In this document: positions 45,303-54,704 of the stretch, in pieces
Position numbering within the stretch: the first letter of the stretch is position 1
Layout: each line of letters begins with the position of its first letter
Source of the DNA: Chromatiales bacterium
GTDB taxonomy: Bacteria; Pseudomonadota; Gammaproteobacteria; Steroidobacterales; GCA-2729495
DNA: 64,000 bases
Assembly (NCBI GenBank): GCA_016789885.1
Contig: JAEUPZ010000031.1
Span: forward strand, 186,001-250,000
Direction of reading: 5' to 3'
Position numbers and translations under genes: made by a program
The notes under the pieces: generated by a model
What the model saw: the letters and a program-made list of their open reading frames with translations, nothing else
Told to the model about the DNA's origin: nothing
Database searches by the model: none

Positions 45303-46796
45303 GTGGCGGTCTCCCGGCGCGCACTCCCGTTGCTGGCCGGACCACTGCTGGCGCTCGCGGTCGGCCTGGCCCTCCCCGTGACGTACATCGACGCCGCCGG
45401 GGATCCCGTGGCGCTGCCGGCCGGTGCGCGCGCCGTCGCGGCCATGACCGTCTGGATGGCGCTCTGGTGGATCACGGAGCCCGTTCCCGTCTACGCCACG
45501 GCACTGCTGCCCCTCGCGCTCTTTCCCCTGCTCGGCATTGCGTCGGGCGCCGCGACGGCCGCCGCCTATGGTGATCCGCTCGTCTTCCTGTTCTTCGGCG
45601 GCTTCATCCTGGCGCTGGCCCTCGAGCGCTGGGGGCTGCATGAGCGGCTGGCGCTGGCCGTGCTCCGGGTGGTGAGCCCACGGCCCGACCGGATCGTCGG
45701 CGCGTTCATGGCCGTGGCGGCCTTCACGAGCCTGTGGGTCAGCAACACGGCGACGACGCTGATGCTGCTGCCAGTGGCCCAGAGCGTACTCGCCAGCGTC
45801 GCCCCGTCTGACGGCAGGGACGTGCATCCCGGCCGGGCCGGATTCGCTGCCGCGCTGGTGCTCGGCATCGCCTACGCGTCGTCCATCGGCGGCATGGGGA
45901 CGGTCATCGGCACCGCACCGAACGTGTTCGTCGCCTCGTTCCTGCGCAACCAGCTGCAGGTCGACATCGGCTTCCTCGACTGGATGCTCGTGGCGCTGCC
46001 GCTGGTGCTGGTCCTGCTGCCGGCGGCGTGGTGGGTGCTGGTCCGGGGCGTGTGCCGCGTCGACACGGTACCGCTGCCGGCGGCCGGGGCCACCGTCGCC
46101 GGGCTGGCCCGGGGGCTCGGGCCGATGGGTCCTGCTGCACGGCGCACCGCGGCGGTATTCGCCTGCGCGGCGGTCGCGTGGATCGCCCGGCCGTGGCTCG
46201 ACGGGCTGGTGCTCTTCGGCGCCGAGCCCTTCCGCGGCCTGACCGACACGACCGTGGCCGTTGGTGCTGCCGTGGCGCTCTTCGTGATCCCGGCCGGCGG
46301 CGGCGGGCGGGGCGCCCTGATGGACTGGGAGACGGCGGCGAGGCTGCCCTGGGGCCTGCTGATCCTGTTCGGCGGTGGCCTCAGCCTCGCGGCTGCCCTG
46401 CAGGCCAGCGGGTTCGGTGCCTATCTCGCCGCCCTCGGCACGGGCCTTGGCGACCTGCCGGGCTGGCTCGTCCTGCTCGTGGTGACCGCCGGCGTGGTAT
46501 TCCTGTCGGAGGTCGCGAGCAATGCGGCCACCGCCGCCACCGCCGTGCCGATCCTCGCGGCCGTGGCGGGCGGTGCCGGCCTCGCGCCGGTGCCGCTGGT
46601 GCTCGCCGCCTGCTTCGCCGCGAGCTGCGGCTTCATGCTGCCGGTGGCCACGCCCCCCAATGCCATCGCCTACGGCACCGGCCTCGTGCCGGGCCGGCTC
46701 ATGACGCGGGCCGGCATTTGGCTGAATCTGCTGGGAATCCTGTTTATCAGCGCCCTGACTTGGGGGATCATTATCCCCCTAGGCCTCTTCCGGTAA
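45303..46796 (+). CDS. DASS-family dicarboxylate/anion symporter
   Basis: A 497-residue polytopic membrane protein with about 11-12 hydrophobic helices. The two Ser-Asn-Thr-type signatures of the divalent-anion:sodium symporter family are present: VSNTATTLMLLP near 145 and ASNAATAATAVP near 403, plus the family end motif PVATPPNAIAYGTG. Likely substrates are C4-dicarboxylates or related anions, but specificity is not readable here. It starts with GTG and has no clear Shine-Dalgarno. Tight spacing to fabH (25 bases) and to the next gene (5 bases) suggests one transcript. Confidence 0.9.
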   Translation: MAVSRRALPLLAGPLLALAVGLALPVTYIDAAGDPVALPAGARAVAAMTVWMALWWITEPVPVYATALLPLALFPLLGIASGAATAAAYGDPLVFLFFGGFILALALERWGLHERLALAVLRVVSPRPDRIVGAFMAVAAFTSLWVSNTATTLMLLPVAQSVLASVAPSDGRDVHPGRAGFAAALVLGIAYASSIGGMGTVIGTAPNVFVASFLRNQLQVDIGFLDWMLVALPLVLVLLPAAWWVLVRGVCRVDTVPLPAAGATVAGLARGLGPMGPAARRTAAVFACAAVAWIARPWLDGLVLFGAEPFRGLTDTTVAVGAAVALFVIPAGGGGRGALMDWETAARLPWGLLILFGGGLSLAAALQASGFGAYLAALGTGLGDLPGWLVLLVVTAGVVFLSEVASNAATAATAVPILAAVAGGAGLAPVPLVLAACFAASCGFMLPVATPPNAIAYGTGLVPGRLMTRAGIWLNLLGILFISALTWGIIIPLGLFR

Positions 46797-46801
46797 CGCC
46801 C

Positions 46802-47827
46802 ATGACGCGACTGCTGCCCCGTTCCGCGACCCCGCTGCGCCGTTCCGCCGGCCGCCGCCGTTCCGTGCCGCTGCTGCTGGCGCTGCTGGCGGCGGGGCTC
46901 GGTTCCGCCGCGGCAGGGGCGAAGACGCCGTTCCCGGTTTCGCCGACGGCCCAGGTCTTCGGTGCCGAGGACTACGTGACGGCGCGCCACGAGGACACGC
47001 TGATCGAGCTGGCGCGCCGCCACGGGCTGGGCTACGAGGAGATCATCTGGGCCAACCGCGAAGTCGACCCATGGCTGCCGGGCGAGGGGACTGCCGTGCG
47101 CCTGCCGCGCCGGCACGTGCTGCCCACGGCACCCCAGCAGGGCGTCGTGGTCAACATCGCCGAGTACCGCATGTACTACTACACGCGGCGCGGCCAGGAG
47201 ACGATGGTCACCACGTTCCCCATCAGCATCGGCCGCATGGACTGGGCAACCCCGCTGGGCCGCTGGCAGGTGGTGGCCAAGCAGAAGGATCCCGCGTGGT
47301 ACCCGCCCGAGTCGATCCGCCGCGAGCACCTGCAGGACGGACGCGGCTTCCTGCCGAAGATGGTGCCGCCTGGCCCCAACAATCCCCTCGGGCGCCATGC
47401 CATGCGCCTGTCGGTCAGCGGCTACCTGATCCACGGCACCAACGAGCCCCGCGGCATCGGCATGCAGGTGACCCACGGCTGCATCCGCATGTACCCCGAG
47501 GACATCGAGTGGCTGTTCGGGCAGATCCCGGTCTCGACGCCGGTGACCATCGTCAACCAGCCGGTCAAGTTCGGCTGGGTCGGTGACGAGCTCTACCTCG
47601 AGGTCATACCGCCGCTCGAGGGCGACCGCCGCTCCGAAGAGAAGGACCTCACCGCCATCACCGAGGCCTATGTCGCGGCCACCCGTGACCGTGCCGCCCG
47701 TGTCGACTGGGATCTCGTCGAAGAGGTCTTTGCCCGCCGTGACGGGGTACCGGTGAAGGTCGGCGAGGCGCTGGCTGGTGGCGGGAACCTGACGACGATG
47801 CTGCGCACAGGCCAGGCCGGCGACTGA
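46802..47827 (+). CDS. LysM-YkuD L,D-transpeptidase (ErfK/YbiS type)
   Basis: Periplasmic transpeptidase of 341 residues. A signal peptide covers about 1-40 (twin Arg-rich start, then LLLALLAAGLGSAAAGA). A LysM-like cell-wall domain follows (about 60-102; YVTARHEDTLIELARRHGL). The YkuD domain (about 113-260) has HGTN and THGCIRMYPED with the catalytic Cys. A C-terminal extension of about 70 residues follows. This layout is that of E. coli ErfK/YbiS/YcfS, enzymes that link Lpp to peptidoglycan. The convergent gene at 47929-48234 encodes an Lpp-like protein, which supports this role. Confidence 0.92.
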   Translation: MTRLLPRSATPLRRSAGRRRSVPLLLALLAAGLGSAAAGAKTPFPVSPTAQVFGAEDYVTARHEDTLIELARRHGLGYEEIIWANREVDPWLPGEGTAVRLPRRHVLPTAPQQGVVVNIAEYRMYYYTRRGQETMVTTFPISIGRMDWATPLGRWQVVAKQKDPAWYPPESIRREHLQDGRGFLPKMVPPGPNNPLGRHAMRLSVSGYLIHGTNEPRGIGMQVTHGCIRMYPEDIEWLFGQIPVSTPVTIVNQPVKFGWVGDELYLEVIPPLEGDRRSEEKDLTAITEAYVAATRDRAARVDWDLVEEVFARRDGVPVKVGEALAGGGNLTTMLRTGQAGD

Positions 47828-47849
47828 CCGCGGCCGGACAGGGCAGACG

Positions 47850-47883
47850 AAAAAAAAGCCGCAGCGACTGCTGCGGCTTTTTT
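47850..47883. terminator. Bidirectional intrinsic terminator between the transpeptidase and lpp genes
   Basis: A-run 47850-47857, stem GCCGCAG (47858-47864) with CTGCGGC (47871-47877), 6-base loop, then T-run 47878-47883. The A and T tracts serve as U-tracts for transcription from either side. It is the clearest terminator in the window. Confidence 0.92.
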
Positions 47884-47928
47884 ATTGGGGACAGCGTGTG
47901 CTGCCCCCTCAGGCGAGGCGTGCGCGTC

Positions 47929-48234
47929 TTACTTGCGCATGCTGCCCTTGAAGGCGCGATCGATCTTCTCGTTGGTCGCGTCACAGCAGGACTGGGCCTG
48001 GTTGGCGGCGTTGAGCGCCTGGTTGGCGGTGCTCTGCGCGCTCGAGGCGGTCTGCTTGGCGTCGCTGGAGGCGGCGCTGGCGGCATCGGCGGCCGACTTG
48101 GCAGCGGAGGCGTCGGCGGCGACGCGGTCGAGGCGGGCGGAGAGCTCGTTGATCTGGTTCGACGTGGCGCAGCCGGCGGCGACGGAAACGGCCAGGGCCA
48201 TCACGCCGGCGCGAAGGGCGGTCTTCATGTTCAT
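47929..48234 (-). CDS. Lpp/OprI-type alanine-zipper outer-membrane lipoprotein
   Basis: A 101-residue precursor. The signal peptide ends in a lipobox (VAAGC, Cys near 22). The mature chain is an Ala/Ser-rich coiled-coil with heptad spacing (LSARLDRVAADASAAKSAAD and onward) and ends in SMRK. A C-terminal Arg-Lys is the site by which Lpp of E. coli is joined to peptidoglycan. Two adjacent Cys (QSCCDAT) near residue 83 are unusual for Lpp. GAGG eight bases before the ATG supports the start. Likely abundant; it has its own terminator. Confidence 0.9.
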   Translation of the reverse strand: MNMKTALRAGVMALAVSVAAGCATSNQINELSARLDRVAADASAAKSAADAASAASSDAKQTASSAQSTANQALNAANQAQSCCDATNEKIDRAFKGSMRK

Positions 48235-48362
48235 TGTTGAAACCTCAAACAGCTGGTGGGGTTGGGAGTGCAGTACCTACCGGGGCCCATCCGCATCCCT
48301 GTGGACTTGAGCAGGCCCCGGCGTTCAAGGAGTTGGCCTGGCGGCTGCCCCTCGGCGCGCGA

Positions 48363-48391
48363 ATGATGAACGAACGAAAGTTAAATCGCAA
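48363..48391 (-). promoter_or_regulatory. Candidate sigma-70 promoter of the lpp-like gene
   Basis: Minus strand: TTGCGA (48391 to 48386), 17-base spacer, CATCAT (48368 to 48363); each hexamer matches 4 of 6. It implies a leader of about 120 bases. Confidence 0.35.
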
Positions 48392-48508
48392 TCGTCAGTG
48401 GGCTGCAAGAGACGGGAAAAGTACCTACATCCCGGGATCTTAGCGCCGATTGTCGCGGCTCCGTTGCCGTCTGCCAGTGAATGGCGAAGCTGAACGCAGG
48501 CGGTGGAG

Positions 48509-48538
48509 TTGCCCGCTCCCTGCGGGGTGCTGTATATA
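48509..48538 (+). promoter_or_regulatory. Candidate lexA promoter
   Basis: TTGCCC at 48509-48514 (4 of 6), 18-base spacer, TATATA at 48533-48538 (4 of 6). The -10 lies inside the upstream LexA box, so LexA binding would block it. Confidence 0.5.
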
Positions 48539-48545
48539 GGTACAT
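48530..48545 (+). promoter_or_regulatory. LexA box 1 (one mismatch)
   Basis: CTGTATATAGGTACAT: CTGT-N8-ACAT, one base off the CTGT-N8-ACAG consensus. Overlaps the -10 of lexA. Confidence 0.65.
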
Positions 48546-48547
48546 GG

Positions 48548-48563
48548 CTGTACATGCATACAG
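48548..48563 (+). promoter_or_regulatory. LexA box 2 (perfect)
   Basis: CTGTACATGCATACAG: exact CTGT-N8-ACAG palindrome, 10 bases before the lexA ATG and 18 bases centre to centre from box 1. Paired boxes before lexA are also known in E. coli. Confidence 0.88.
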
Positions 48564-48572
48564 GAATCCTCC

Positions 48573-49187
48573 ATGGAGTCCCTGACCGACCGCCAGGCCG
48601 AGATCCTCCGCTTCATCCAGCAGGTACTCGACGAGACCGGGATGCCGCCGACCCGGGCCGAGATCGCGCGCCAGCTGGGCTTTCGTTCCGCCAATGCCGC
48701 CGAAGAGCATCTGCGGGCCCTGAAGCGCAAGGGTGCCATTGCGCTCATCCCCGGTGTCTCCCGGGGCATCCAGATCCTCGAGCCGGCGGTCGATACCCCC
48801 GGCATTCCGCTGGTGGGGCGCGTCGCGGCCGGCCAGCCCATCCTCGCCACCGAGAACATCGAGGCGCGCTACCAGCTCGACCCGGCGCTCTTCGACCGGC
48901 GCCCGCACTACCTGCTGCGCGTGCACGGCATGAGCATGCGCGATGCCGGCATCCTCGATGGCGACCTCGTGGCCGTGCACCGCACGCCCGATATCCGCAA
49001 TGGCCAGATCGTCGTGGCCCGCCTCGAGGACGAGGTGACGGTCAAGCGCTACCGGCAGGTGGGTACGGTGGTCTGGCTGCTGCCCCACAACCCCGACTTC
49101 GAGCCGATCAAGGTCGACCTGCAGGCTGAGCACATGATGATCGAAGGCGTCGTCGTCGGCGTCATCCGCAGCAGCATGGCAGCGTAG
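48573..49187 (+). CDS. lexA: SOS repressor LexA
   Basis: Represses DNA-damage genes and cleaves itself when RecA is activated. The 204-residue protein has an N-terminal winged-helix domain (about 1-65; [13 protein letters not shown]), the Ala86-Gly87 cleavage site in GRVAAGQPI, and the catalytic dyad Ser121 (HGMSM) and Lys158 (TVKRY). The two boxes upstream show self-regulation. imuA begins 16 bases after the stop, making lexA the first gene of an SOS mutagenesis operon. Confidence 0.98.
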   Translation: MESLTDRQAEILRFIQQVLDETGMPPTRAEIARQLGFRSANAAEEHLRALKRKGAIALIPGVSRGIQILEPAVDTPGIPLVGRVAAGQPILATENIEARYQLDPALFDRRPHYLLRVHGMSMRDAGILDGDLVAVHRTPDIRNGQIVVARLEDEVTVKRYRQVGTVVWLLPHNPDFEPIKVDLQAEHMMIEGVVVGVIRSSMAA

Positions 49188-49203
49188 TTGCGGAGGCACT
49201 CGC

Positions 49204-49842
49204 GTGGAGAACCCGGTGCTGGCCCGGCTGGCGCTGGCTGGCCAGGTCCGGCAGGGAATGGGGCAGTCCCTGCCGTCCCGCCCGGCCGTCTCCAGTGCCC
49301 ATCCCGCCCTGGATGCGCTGCTGGGTGGAGGCTGGCCCCTGGGCGTGCTGATCGAGCTGCTGGTGACGCCACCGGGATCGGCCGAGCTCGCGTTGCTGCT
49401 GCCAGCCCTGGTGCGATTGCAGGCCGCGGAACCAGGCCGTGCCTGCCAGGTCGTGTTGCTGGCGCCACCCCACATGCCGTACGCGCCGGCGTTGCAGCAA
49501 CAGGGCCTCGACCTGCAACGCCTGCTCGTGGTGCCGCCGACGCGTCGGCGGCAACCGGCCGACCTGCTGTGGGCCATGGAAGAAGCGCTTGCGGCGGGTG
49601 CCTGCGCGGCCGTGGTGGCCTGGGGCGATGCGGCCGGGCGCACGGCCCTGCAGCGGCTGCAGCTGGCAGCGCTGGGCAGCGATGCGCTGGCAGTACTGGT
49701 CCGCCGGCCGCTGTTCCGGCGCGAGCGCTCGCCGGCGGCCGTCCGGCTGGAGGTGCACACCACTGCAGCTGCGGGTCTCGGCATCGAGGTATTCCGTAAC
49801 CGCCAGGGCGCCGTCGGCCGCATCGAGCTGTCGCCCGCATAG
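49204..49842 (+). CDS. imuA: Translesion-synthesis accessory protein ImuA
   Basis: RecA-like accessory factor of the ImuA-ImuB-DnaE2 mutasome. The 212-residue protein opens with the family pattern SAHPALDALLGGGWPLGVLIELL and continues with a RecA-fold core. The Walker A loop is not conserved, as in other ImuA proteins. It begins with GTG after GGAGG (49193-49197). No separate LexA box lies before it, so expression should depend on the lexA promoter. Confidence 0.92.
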   Translation: MENPVLARLALAGQVRQGMGQSLPSRPAVSSAHPALDALLGGGWPLGVLIELLVTPPGSAELALLLPALVRLQAAEPGRACQVVLLAPPHMPYAPALQQQGLDLQRLLVVPPTRRRQPADLLWAMEEALAAGACAAVVAWGDAAGRTALQRLQLAALGSDALAVLVRRPLFRRERSPAAVRLEVHTTAAAGLGIEVFRNRQGAVGRIELSPA

Positions 49843-49869
49843 AGGTCGCCGCGCCGTTGCCCGTCTTCC

Positions 49870-51522
49870 ATGACCACCCCAGGAGCCTTCCAGACCCCCG
49901 ACCTGTTCGGGGACGCACCCCTGCCGTCGCCGGCAGTACCCGCACCGGCGACGCCGTTGCAGGCACCAGCGCCGCTGCCTGTGCCACTGCGGGTGTCGCC
50001 GGCGTCACCGTCATCCCCGGAGCGGCCGCCATTCCCCGCCCGGACAGTCCACGCGTCACCGCTCTGGTTCTGCCTGCACCTGCCGGCGCTGCCGCTCGAG
50101 GTGCTGCCATCCGCTGAGGGCTCGCCCCGGGCCATTGAGGTGGAGCAGGGGCCGCGCGCGTGGATCGTGGCCGCGGATGACCAGGCCCTGGCCGGTGGCG
50201 TTCGTCCCGGCATGGCGTCGGCGGCGGCGCTGGCGCTGCTGCCGGCGCTGCAGCTGCAGTCGCGGGCACCCGGGCGCGAGGCGGCAGCGCTCCGGAGGCT
50301 GGCCGATGTGCTGTCGGCCTTCACGCCGGCCGTCGCCGTGGTCGACGACGCGATACTCCTCGAGGTGCGGGCGAGCCTGCGGCTCTTCGGTGGTGCTGCG
50401 GTTCTGCGCCGGCGCCTGGCGGCGGTGATGCAGCGCTGTGGCCACCGCGGCTTCATCGCGGCCGCATCGACGGCCCGTGGTGCGCTCTGGCTTGCCCGCG
50501 CGGGCCGTGGTCACGACCCCGATGCCGGCGGTGCCCCGGGCGCAGGCCTCGGCGGCCTGCCGCTGGCCTGCACCGGCTGGCCGGCCGGGGCGCTGCAGCT
50601 GATCGGGCGCTTCGGCATCGACACCCTGGGCGGCCTGCAGCGCCTGCCGCGGGACGGCCTGGCCCGGCGGCTGGGCACGCGGCTGCTCCGGGAGCTGGAT
50701 GAAGCCTGGGGCCGTGCGCCGGAAGCATGGCGCTGGCACGTGCCGGCCACGGGCTTCACCGCCAGCCTGGAACTGCCGGCGGAGGCTGACGATGCGGCAT
50801 TGCTCGCCGAAGCGTGCCGCGTGCTGGTGGCACGGCTCGGCGCCCGCCTGCAGCAGGCCCAGGCCGGCGTGCGCCAGCTGTGGCTGACCCTGGTCCACGC
50901 AGGGCCTGCGGAGCAGCGGCCTGCCGATACCCGGCTGCGGCTCGGGTTGCGCGCTGCCACGGGCGACCCGGCGCTGCTGCAGCGGCTGCTGGAGTTGCGC
51001 CTCGCAGCCCTGCCGCTGGCGGCGCCCGTCGTGTCGCTGACGCTGCAGGCGCCACTGCTGGCCGACTGCCCGTCGGCCACCCGCAGCTGGCTCCCCGAGG
51101 CGGTCGATGCCACGGGCCGGCTCGCCGGCCTCGTCGAGCGCCTGCGGGCGCGCCTCGGTGACGCGGCCGTGCGCAGGCTCGCGCTCGCGCCGGATCACCG
51201 GCCGGAGCGGGCCTGGCGCTGGGTGGCGCCATCGACGGCTCCCGGAGCACTGGCGGACGATGCCGGTGCCGTGCCAGCCGCGGCTCCACGACCGTGCTGG
51301 CTGCTTGCGACCCCGCGGCGTTTGCGCGAGGTGGATGGTGTCCCCGCCTGGCAGGGAGCCCTGATGCTCGACGGGACCCCGGAGCGCATCGAGAGCGGCT
51401 GGTGGGACGGTGCCGACGTGCGCCGCGAGTACCACGTGGCCCGCAACGCGCGTGGCCGCTGCGGCTGGGTATTCCGTGACCTGCGCACCGGAGACTGGTA
51501 CCTGCACGGGGTGTTCCAGTGA
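49870..51522 (+). CDS. imuB: Y-family polymerase-like mutasome protein ImuB
   Basis: Catalytically dead Y-family DNA polymerase homologue that bridges the clamp and DnaE2. It has 550 residues. The polymerase-like part starts near 65 ([15 protein letters not shown]) without the metal-binding Asp of active enzymes; where active enzymes have S-x-D-E it reads [17 protein letters not shown]. The first about 60 residues form a Pro/Ala-rich tail that holds QTPDLFGD, resembling a beta-clamp-binding motif. No clear QLxLF motif was found near the usual C-terminal position. The C-terminal end (WYLHGVFQ) is typical. dnaE2 overlaps by 4 bases. Confidence 0.93.
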   Translation: MTTPGAFQTPDLFGDAPLPSPAVPAPATPLQAPAPLPVPLRVSPASPSSPERPPFPARTVHASPLWFCLHLPALPLEVLPSAEGSPRAIEVEQGPRAWIVAADDQALAGGVRPGMASAAALALLPALQLQSRAPGREAAALRRLADVLSAFTPAVAVVDDAILLEVRASLRLFGGAAVLRRRLAAVMQRCGHRGFIAAASTARGALWLARAGRGHDPDAGGAPGAGLGGLPLACTGWPAGALQLIGRFGIDTLGGLQRLPRDGLARRLGTRLLRELDEAWGRAPEAWRWHVPATGFTASLELPAEADDAALLAEACRVLVARLGARLQQAQAGVRQLWLTLVHAGPAEQRPADTRLRLGLRAATGDPALLQRLLELRLAALPLAAPVVSLTLQAPLLADCPSATRSWLPEAVDATGRLAGLVERLRARLGDAAVRRLALAPDHRPERAWRWVAPSTAPGALADDAGAVPAAAPRPCWLLATPRRLREVDGVPAWQGALMLDGTPERIESGWWDGADVRREYHVARNARGRCGWVFRDLRTGDWYLHGVFQ

Positions 51523-54500
51523 CCGCCGGTGCAGGCAGGCCTGCCTACGCCGAGCTCCACTGCGTCAGCAACTTCACGTTCCTGCGCGGGGCCTCGCATC
51601 CGGGCGAACTCGTCCGCCGGGCCGCGGCGCTCGGCTACCACGCGCTGGCGCTGACCGACGAGTGTTCGGTGGCCGGGATCGTCCGCGCCCACTCGGCAGC
51701 CCGTGAGCACGGTCTCAGGCTCATCATCGGCAGCGAGCTGGCCCTCGTCGACGGCCCGAGGATCGTCGTGCTGGCGGCAAGCCTCGAGGGTTACCAGGCG
51801 CTCTGCAGTCTCATCACCCGGGGCCGGCGCAGCGCGCCCAAGGGAAGCTACCGGCTCGACCGCGCCAGCCTTGGCACGCTTCCCGGCTGCCTGCTGCTCT
51901 GGCTGCCGGGGACGGCGCCTGATCCCGGCGAAGGCGACTGGCTGCAGCAGCACTATGCCGGCCGCGCGTGGCTCGCCGTGGAGCTGCACGCGGGCGGCAC
52001 CGACGGGCACCGGCTGGACCAGCTGCTCGACCTTGCCCGCCTGACCGGACTGCCGGCGGTGGCCAGCGGTGACGTGCACATGCACGTGCGCGGGCGCCGT
52101 GCCCTGCAGGACACGCTCACGGCGGTCCGCCTGAAGACACCGCTGCGGCGCGCGGGCCGCGGCCTCCATGCCAACGGCGAGCGGCACCTGCGCACGCGCC
52201 AGCAGCTGGCGGCGCTGTACCCGCGGGAACTGCTCGAGCGCACGGTCGAGGTCGCTGACCGCGTCTCGTTCTCGCTCGCCGAGCTGCGCTACCAGTATCC
52301 CCGGGAGCTGGTGCCCGACGGGCACACGCCGGCGAGCTGGCTGCGGCAGCGGACGCAGGCCGGCCTGCGGGAGCGCTGGCCCGGCGGTGCGCCGCCGGCG
52401 GTGGAGTCCCAGGTGGCGCATGAGCTCGCGCTGATCCGCGAGCTCGGCTACGAGTCGTACTTCCTCACCGTTGACGACATTGTCCGCTTCGCCCGCAGCC
52501 GCGGCATCCTCTGCCAGGGCCGCGGCTCGGCGGCCAACTCCGCCGTCTGCTATTGCCTCGGCATCACGGCCGTGGACCCGGCGGAGATGTCGCTGCTCTT
52601 CGAGCGCTTCATCTCGCGGGAGCGCAACGAGCCGCCGGACATCGACGTCGACTTCGAGCACGAGCGGCGCGAGGAGGTCATCCAGTACGTCTACGCCCGC
52701 TATGGCCGGCATCGGGCGGCACTGGCGGCGACCGTCATCACCTACTGCCCGCGCAGCGCGATCCGTGACGTGGGGCGCGCGCTGGGGCTCGCGGGCCCCG
52801 AGCTGGCGCGGCTCGCCCGGGCCATGCAGTGGTGGGACGGCAAGGTCGTCAGCCCCGAACGCATCCGCGAGGCCGGCCTCGACCCCGACAGCCCCCAGCT
52901 CCGCCGGCTCGTCCGCCTGGCCGCGGAGCTGGTCGGCTTTCCGCGCCATCTGTCCCAGCATGTGGGCGGCTTCGTCATCGCCGACCAGCCGGTCAGCAGC
53001 CTGGTGCCCGTCGAGAACGCCGCCATGCCGGGCCGCACGGTCATCCAGTGGGACAAGGACGACCTCGACGAGGTGGGCCTGCTCAAGGTCGACCTGCTGG
53101 CGCTCGGCATGCTGACGGCGATCCGCCGCTGCTTCGACCTCGTGCGCGGCTCTTCGGGCCGCGCGCTGGCGCTGCACACGATCCCGGCCGGTGACGCTGC
53201 CGTCTACGACATGATCTGCCGGGCCGACACCATGGGCGTTTTCCAGATCGAGTCGCGGGCGCAGATGGCCATGCTGCCGCGGCTGCGACCGCGCAGCTTC
53301 TACGACCTGGTGATCGAGGTGGCCATCGTCCGGCCCGGGCCCATCCAGGGGGACATGGTCCACCCTTACCTGCGCCGGCGGAACGGCGAGGAAGCGGTGG
53401 AGTATCCCGGCCCCGGCGTGCGCCAGGTGCTGGAGCGCACCCTCGGCGTGCCGATCTTCCAGGAGCAGGTGATGCAGCTCGCCGTCGTCGCGGCGGGCTT
53501 CACGCCGGGCGAGGCGGACCAGCTGCGCCGGAGCATGGCGGCCTGGCGCCGGCGCGGCGGGCTCGGGCCCTTCGAGGAGCGGCTCATCGGCGGCATGCTG
53601 GCCCGGGGCTACGCGCCGGAGTTCGCGCAGCAGCTCTTCCGCCAGATCCAGGGCTTCGGCGAGTACGGCTTTCCCGAGTCCCACGCGGCCAGCTTCGCGC
53701 TGCTGGTCTACGTCTCGGCCTGGCTCAAGCACCACGAGCCGGCGGCCTTCACGGCGGCGCTGCTCAACAGCCAGCCCATGGGCTTCTATGCGCCGGCGCA
53801 GCTGGTGCAGTGCGCGCGCCGCCACGGGGTGGAGCTGCGGCCGGTGGACGTGAATGCCAGCGCGTGGGACTGCACGCTGGAGCCACTGCCCGGCCGGCAG
53901 CCGGCGCTGCGGCTCGGCCTGCGGCTGGTGGCGGGGCTGGGTGGCGATGCCGGGGAGCGGATCGTCGCGGCCCGGTCCAGTACACCCTATGCCAGCGTGC
54001 AGGATCTGCAGGAGCGGGGCCGGCTCGATGCCGGTGACCTGGGGGCACTGGCCGCGGCGAATGCACTGGCCGGGCTCGCGGGGCATCGCCACCGGGCCTG
54101 GTGGGAGGCGGCCGGGGTAGAGCCGCCGCTGCCGGCGTTCCCGGTGCTGCGCATTGCCGAAGGGGTGCCGCTGCTGCGGCGGCCGGGCGAAGGCGAGGAG
54201 GTGGTGGCCGACTACGGGGCCCTTGGGCTGACGCTGGGGCCGCATCCGCTGGCCCTGCTGCGGGCGGCGCTCGGTGAGCGGGGGGTGTGGACGGCCGAAG
54301 CGCTGTGGGCCTGCGCCGACGGCGAGCTGGTACACGCGGCGGGCATCGTCACCACGCGCCAGCGCCCGGGCAGTGCCTCGGGCGTGGTGTTCGTGACGCT
54401 GGAGGACGAGACCGGCTACGTGAACCTGATCGTCTGGCCCACGGTGGCCGCGCGCCAGCGGCGCTGCCTGCTCGAGTCGCGGCTCCTCGGCAGCTGGGGG

Positions 54501-54605
54501 AGGGTGCAGCGGCAGGGCGACGTGCTGCACGTGGTCGCGGGGCAGCTCGTCGACTACAGCGCGCTGCTCGGGCGCCTTGCCACCCGCAGCCGGGACTTTG
54601 CGTAG
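51519..54605 (+). CDS. dnaE2: Error-prone DNA polymerase DnaE2
   Basis: C-family polymerase that copies damaged DNA during SOS. The 1028-residue protein has an N-terminal PHP domain ([20 protein letters not shown]), the palm acidic residues in [16 protein letters not shown] near 370, and an OB-fold near 920-990. It is shorter than DnaE1 and lacks its C-terminal clamp- and tau-binding region. The GTG start overlaps imuB. This completes the lexA-imuA-imuB-dnaE2 cassette. A long reading frame on the opposite strand is a composition artefact. Confidence 0.97.
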   Translation: MTAGAGRPAYAELHCVSNFTFLRGASHPGELVRRAAALGYHALALTDECSVAGIVRAHSAAREHGLRLIIGSELALVDGPRIVVLAASLEGYQALCSLITRGRRSAPKGSYRLDRASLGTLPGCLLLWLPGTAPDPGEGDWLQQHYAGRAWLAVELHAGGTDGHRLDQLLDLARLTGLPAVASGDVHMHVRGRRALQDTLTAVRLKTPLRRAGRGLHANGERHLRTRQQLAALYPRELLERTVEVADRVSFSLAELRYQYPRELVPDGHTPASWLRQRTQAGLRERWPGGAPPAVESQVAHELALIRELGYESYFLTVDDIVRFARSRGILCQGRGSAANSAVCYCLGITAVDPAEMSLLFERFISRERNEPPDIDVDFEHERREEVIQYVYARYGRHRAALAATVITYCPRSAIRDVGRALGLAGPELARLARAMQWWDGKVVSPERIREAGLDPDSPQLRRLVRLAAELVGFPRHLSQHVGGFVIADQPVSSLVPVENAAMPGRTVIQWDKDDLDEVGLLKVDLLALGMLTAIRRCFDLVRGSSGRALALHTIPAGDAAVYDMICRADTMGVFQIESRAQMAMLPRLRPRSFYDLVIEVAIVRPGPIQGDMVHPYLRRRNGEEAVEYPGPGVRQVLERTLGVPIFQEQVMQLAVVAAGFTPGEADQLRRSMAAWRRRGGLGPFEERLIGGMLARGYAPEFAQQLFRQIQGFGEYGFPESHAASFALLVYVSAWLKHHEPAAFTAALLNSQPMGFYAPAQLVQCARRHGVELRPVDVNASAWDCTLEPLPGRQPALRLGLRLVAGLGGDAGERIVAARSSTPYASVQDLQERGRLDAGDLGALAAANALAGLAGHRHRAWWEAAGVEPPLPAFPVLRIAEGVPLLRRPGEGEEVVADYGALGLTLGPHPLALLRAALGERGVWTAEALWACADGELVHAAGIVTTRQRPGSASGVVFVTLEDETGYVNLIVWPTVAARQRRCLLESRLLGSWGRVQRQGDVLHVVAGQLVDYSALLGRLATRSRDFA

Positions 54606-54704
54606 CAGGCTTCCCGGCGGCGCGACCGCGCGTACCTCGCCAGCCACCGGTCCGGGCGCTGCCGCCTGCCGGTGACGCCGGCACGGCCGTCCCAGGCCCG
54701 GTAG

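Larger units (their letters stand above)
48235..48572. other. Intergenic control region between lpp and lexA
   Basis: No gene is seen in these 338 bases. It holds the divergent lpp and lexA promoters and two LexA boxes. Near lpp there is an inverted repeat CCGGGGCC (48280-48287) and GGCCCCGG (48314-48321) with a 26-base loop, which would lie in the lpp leader. Confidence 0.6.

Noticed and set aside
48299..48314. CTGT-N8-GCAG resembling a third LexA box
   Set aside because: One half-site is mismatched, it lies 230 bases from lexA within the lpp leader, and such a match is expected by chance.
51195..54647. A 1150-codon open frame on the minus strand opposite dnaE2
   Set aside because: It mirrors dnaE2 through GC-rich third positions, has His/Arg/Gln-heavy composition and no recognisable domain. 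The plus-strand gene is unmistakable.
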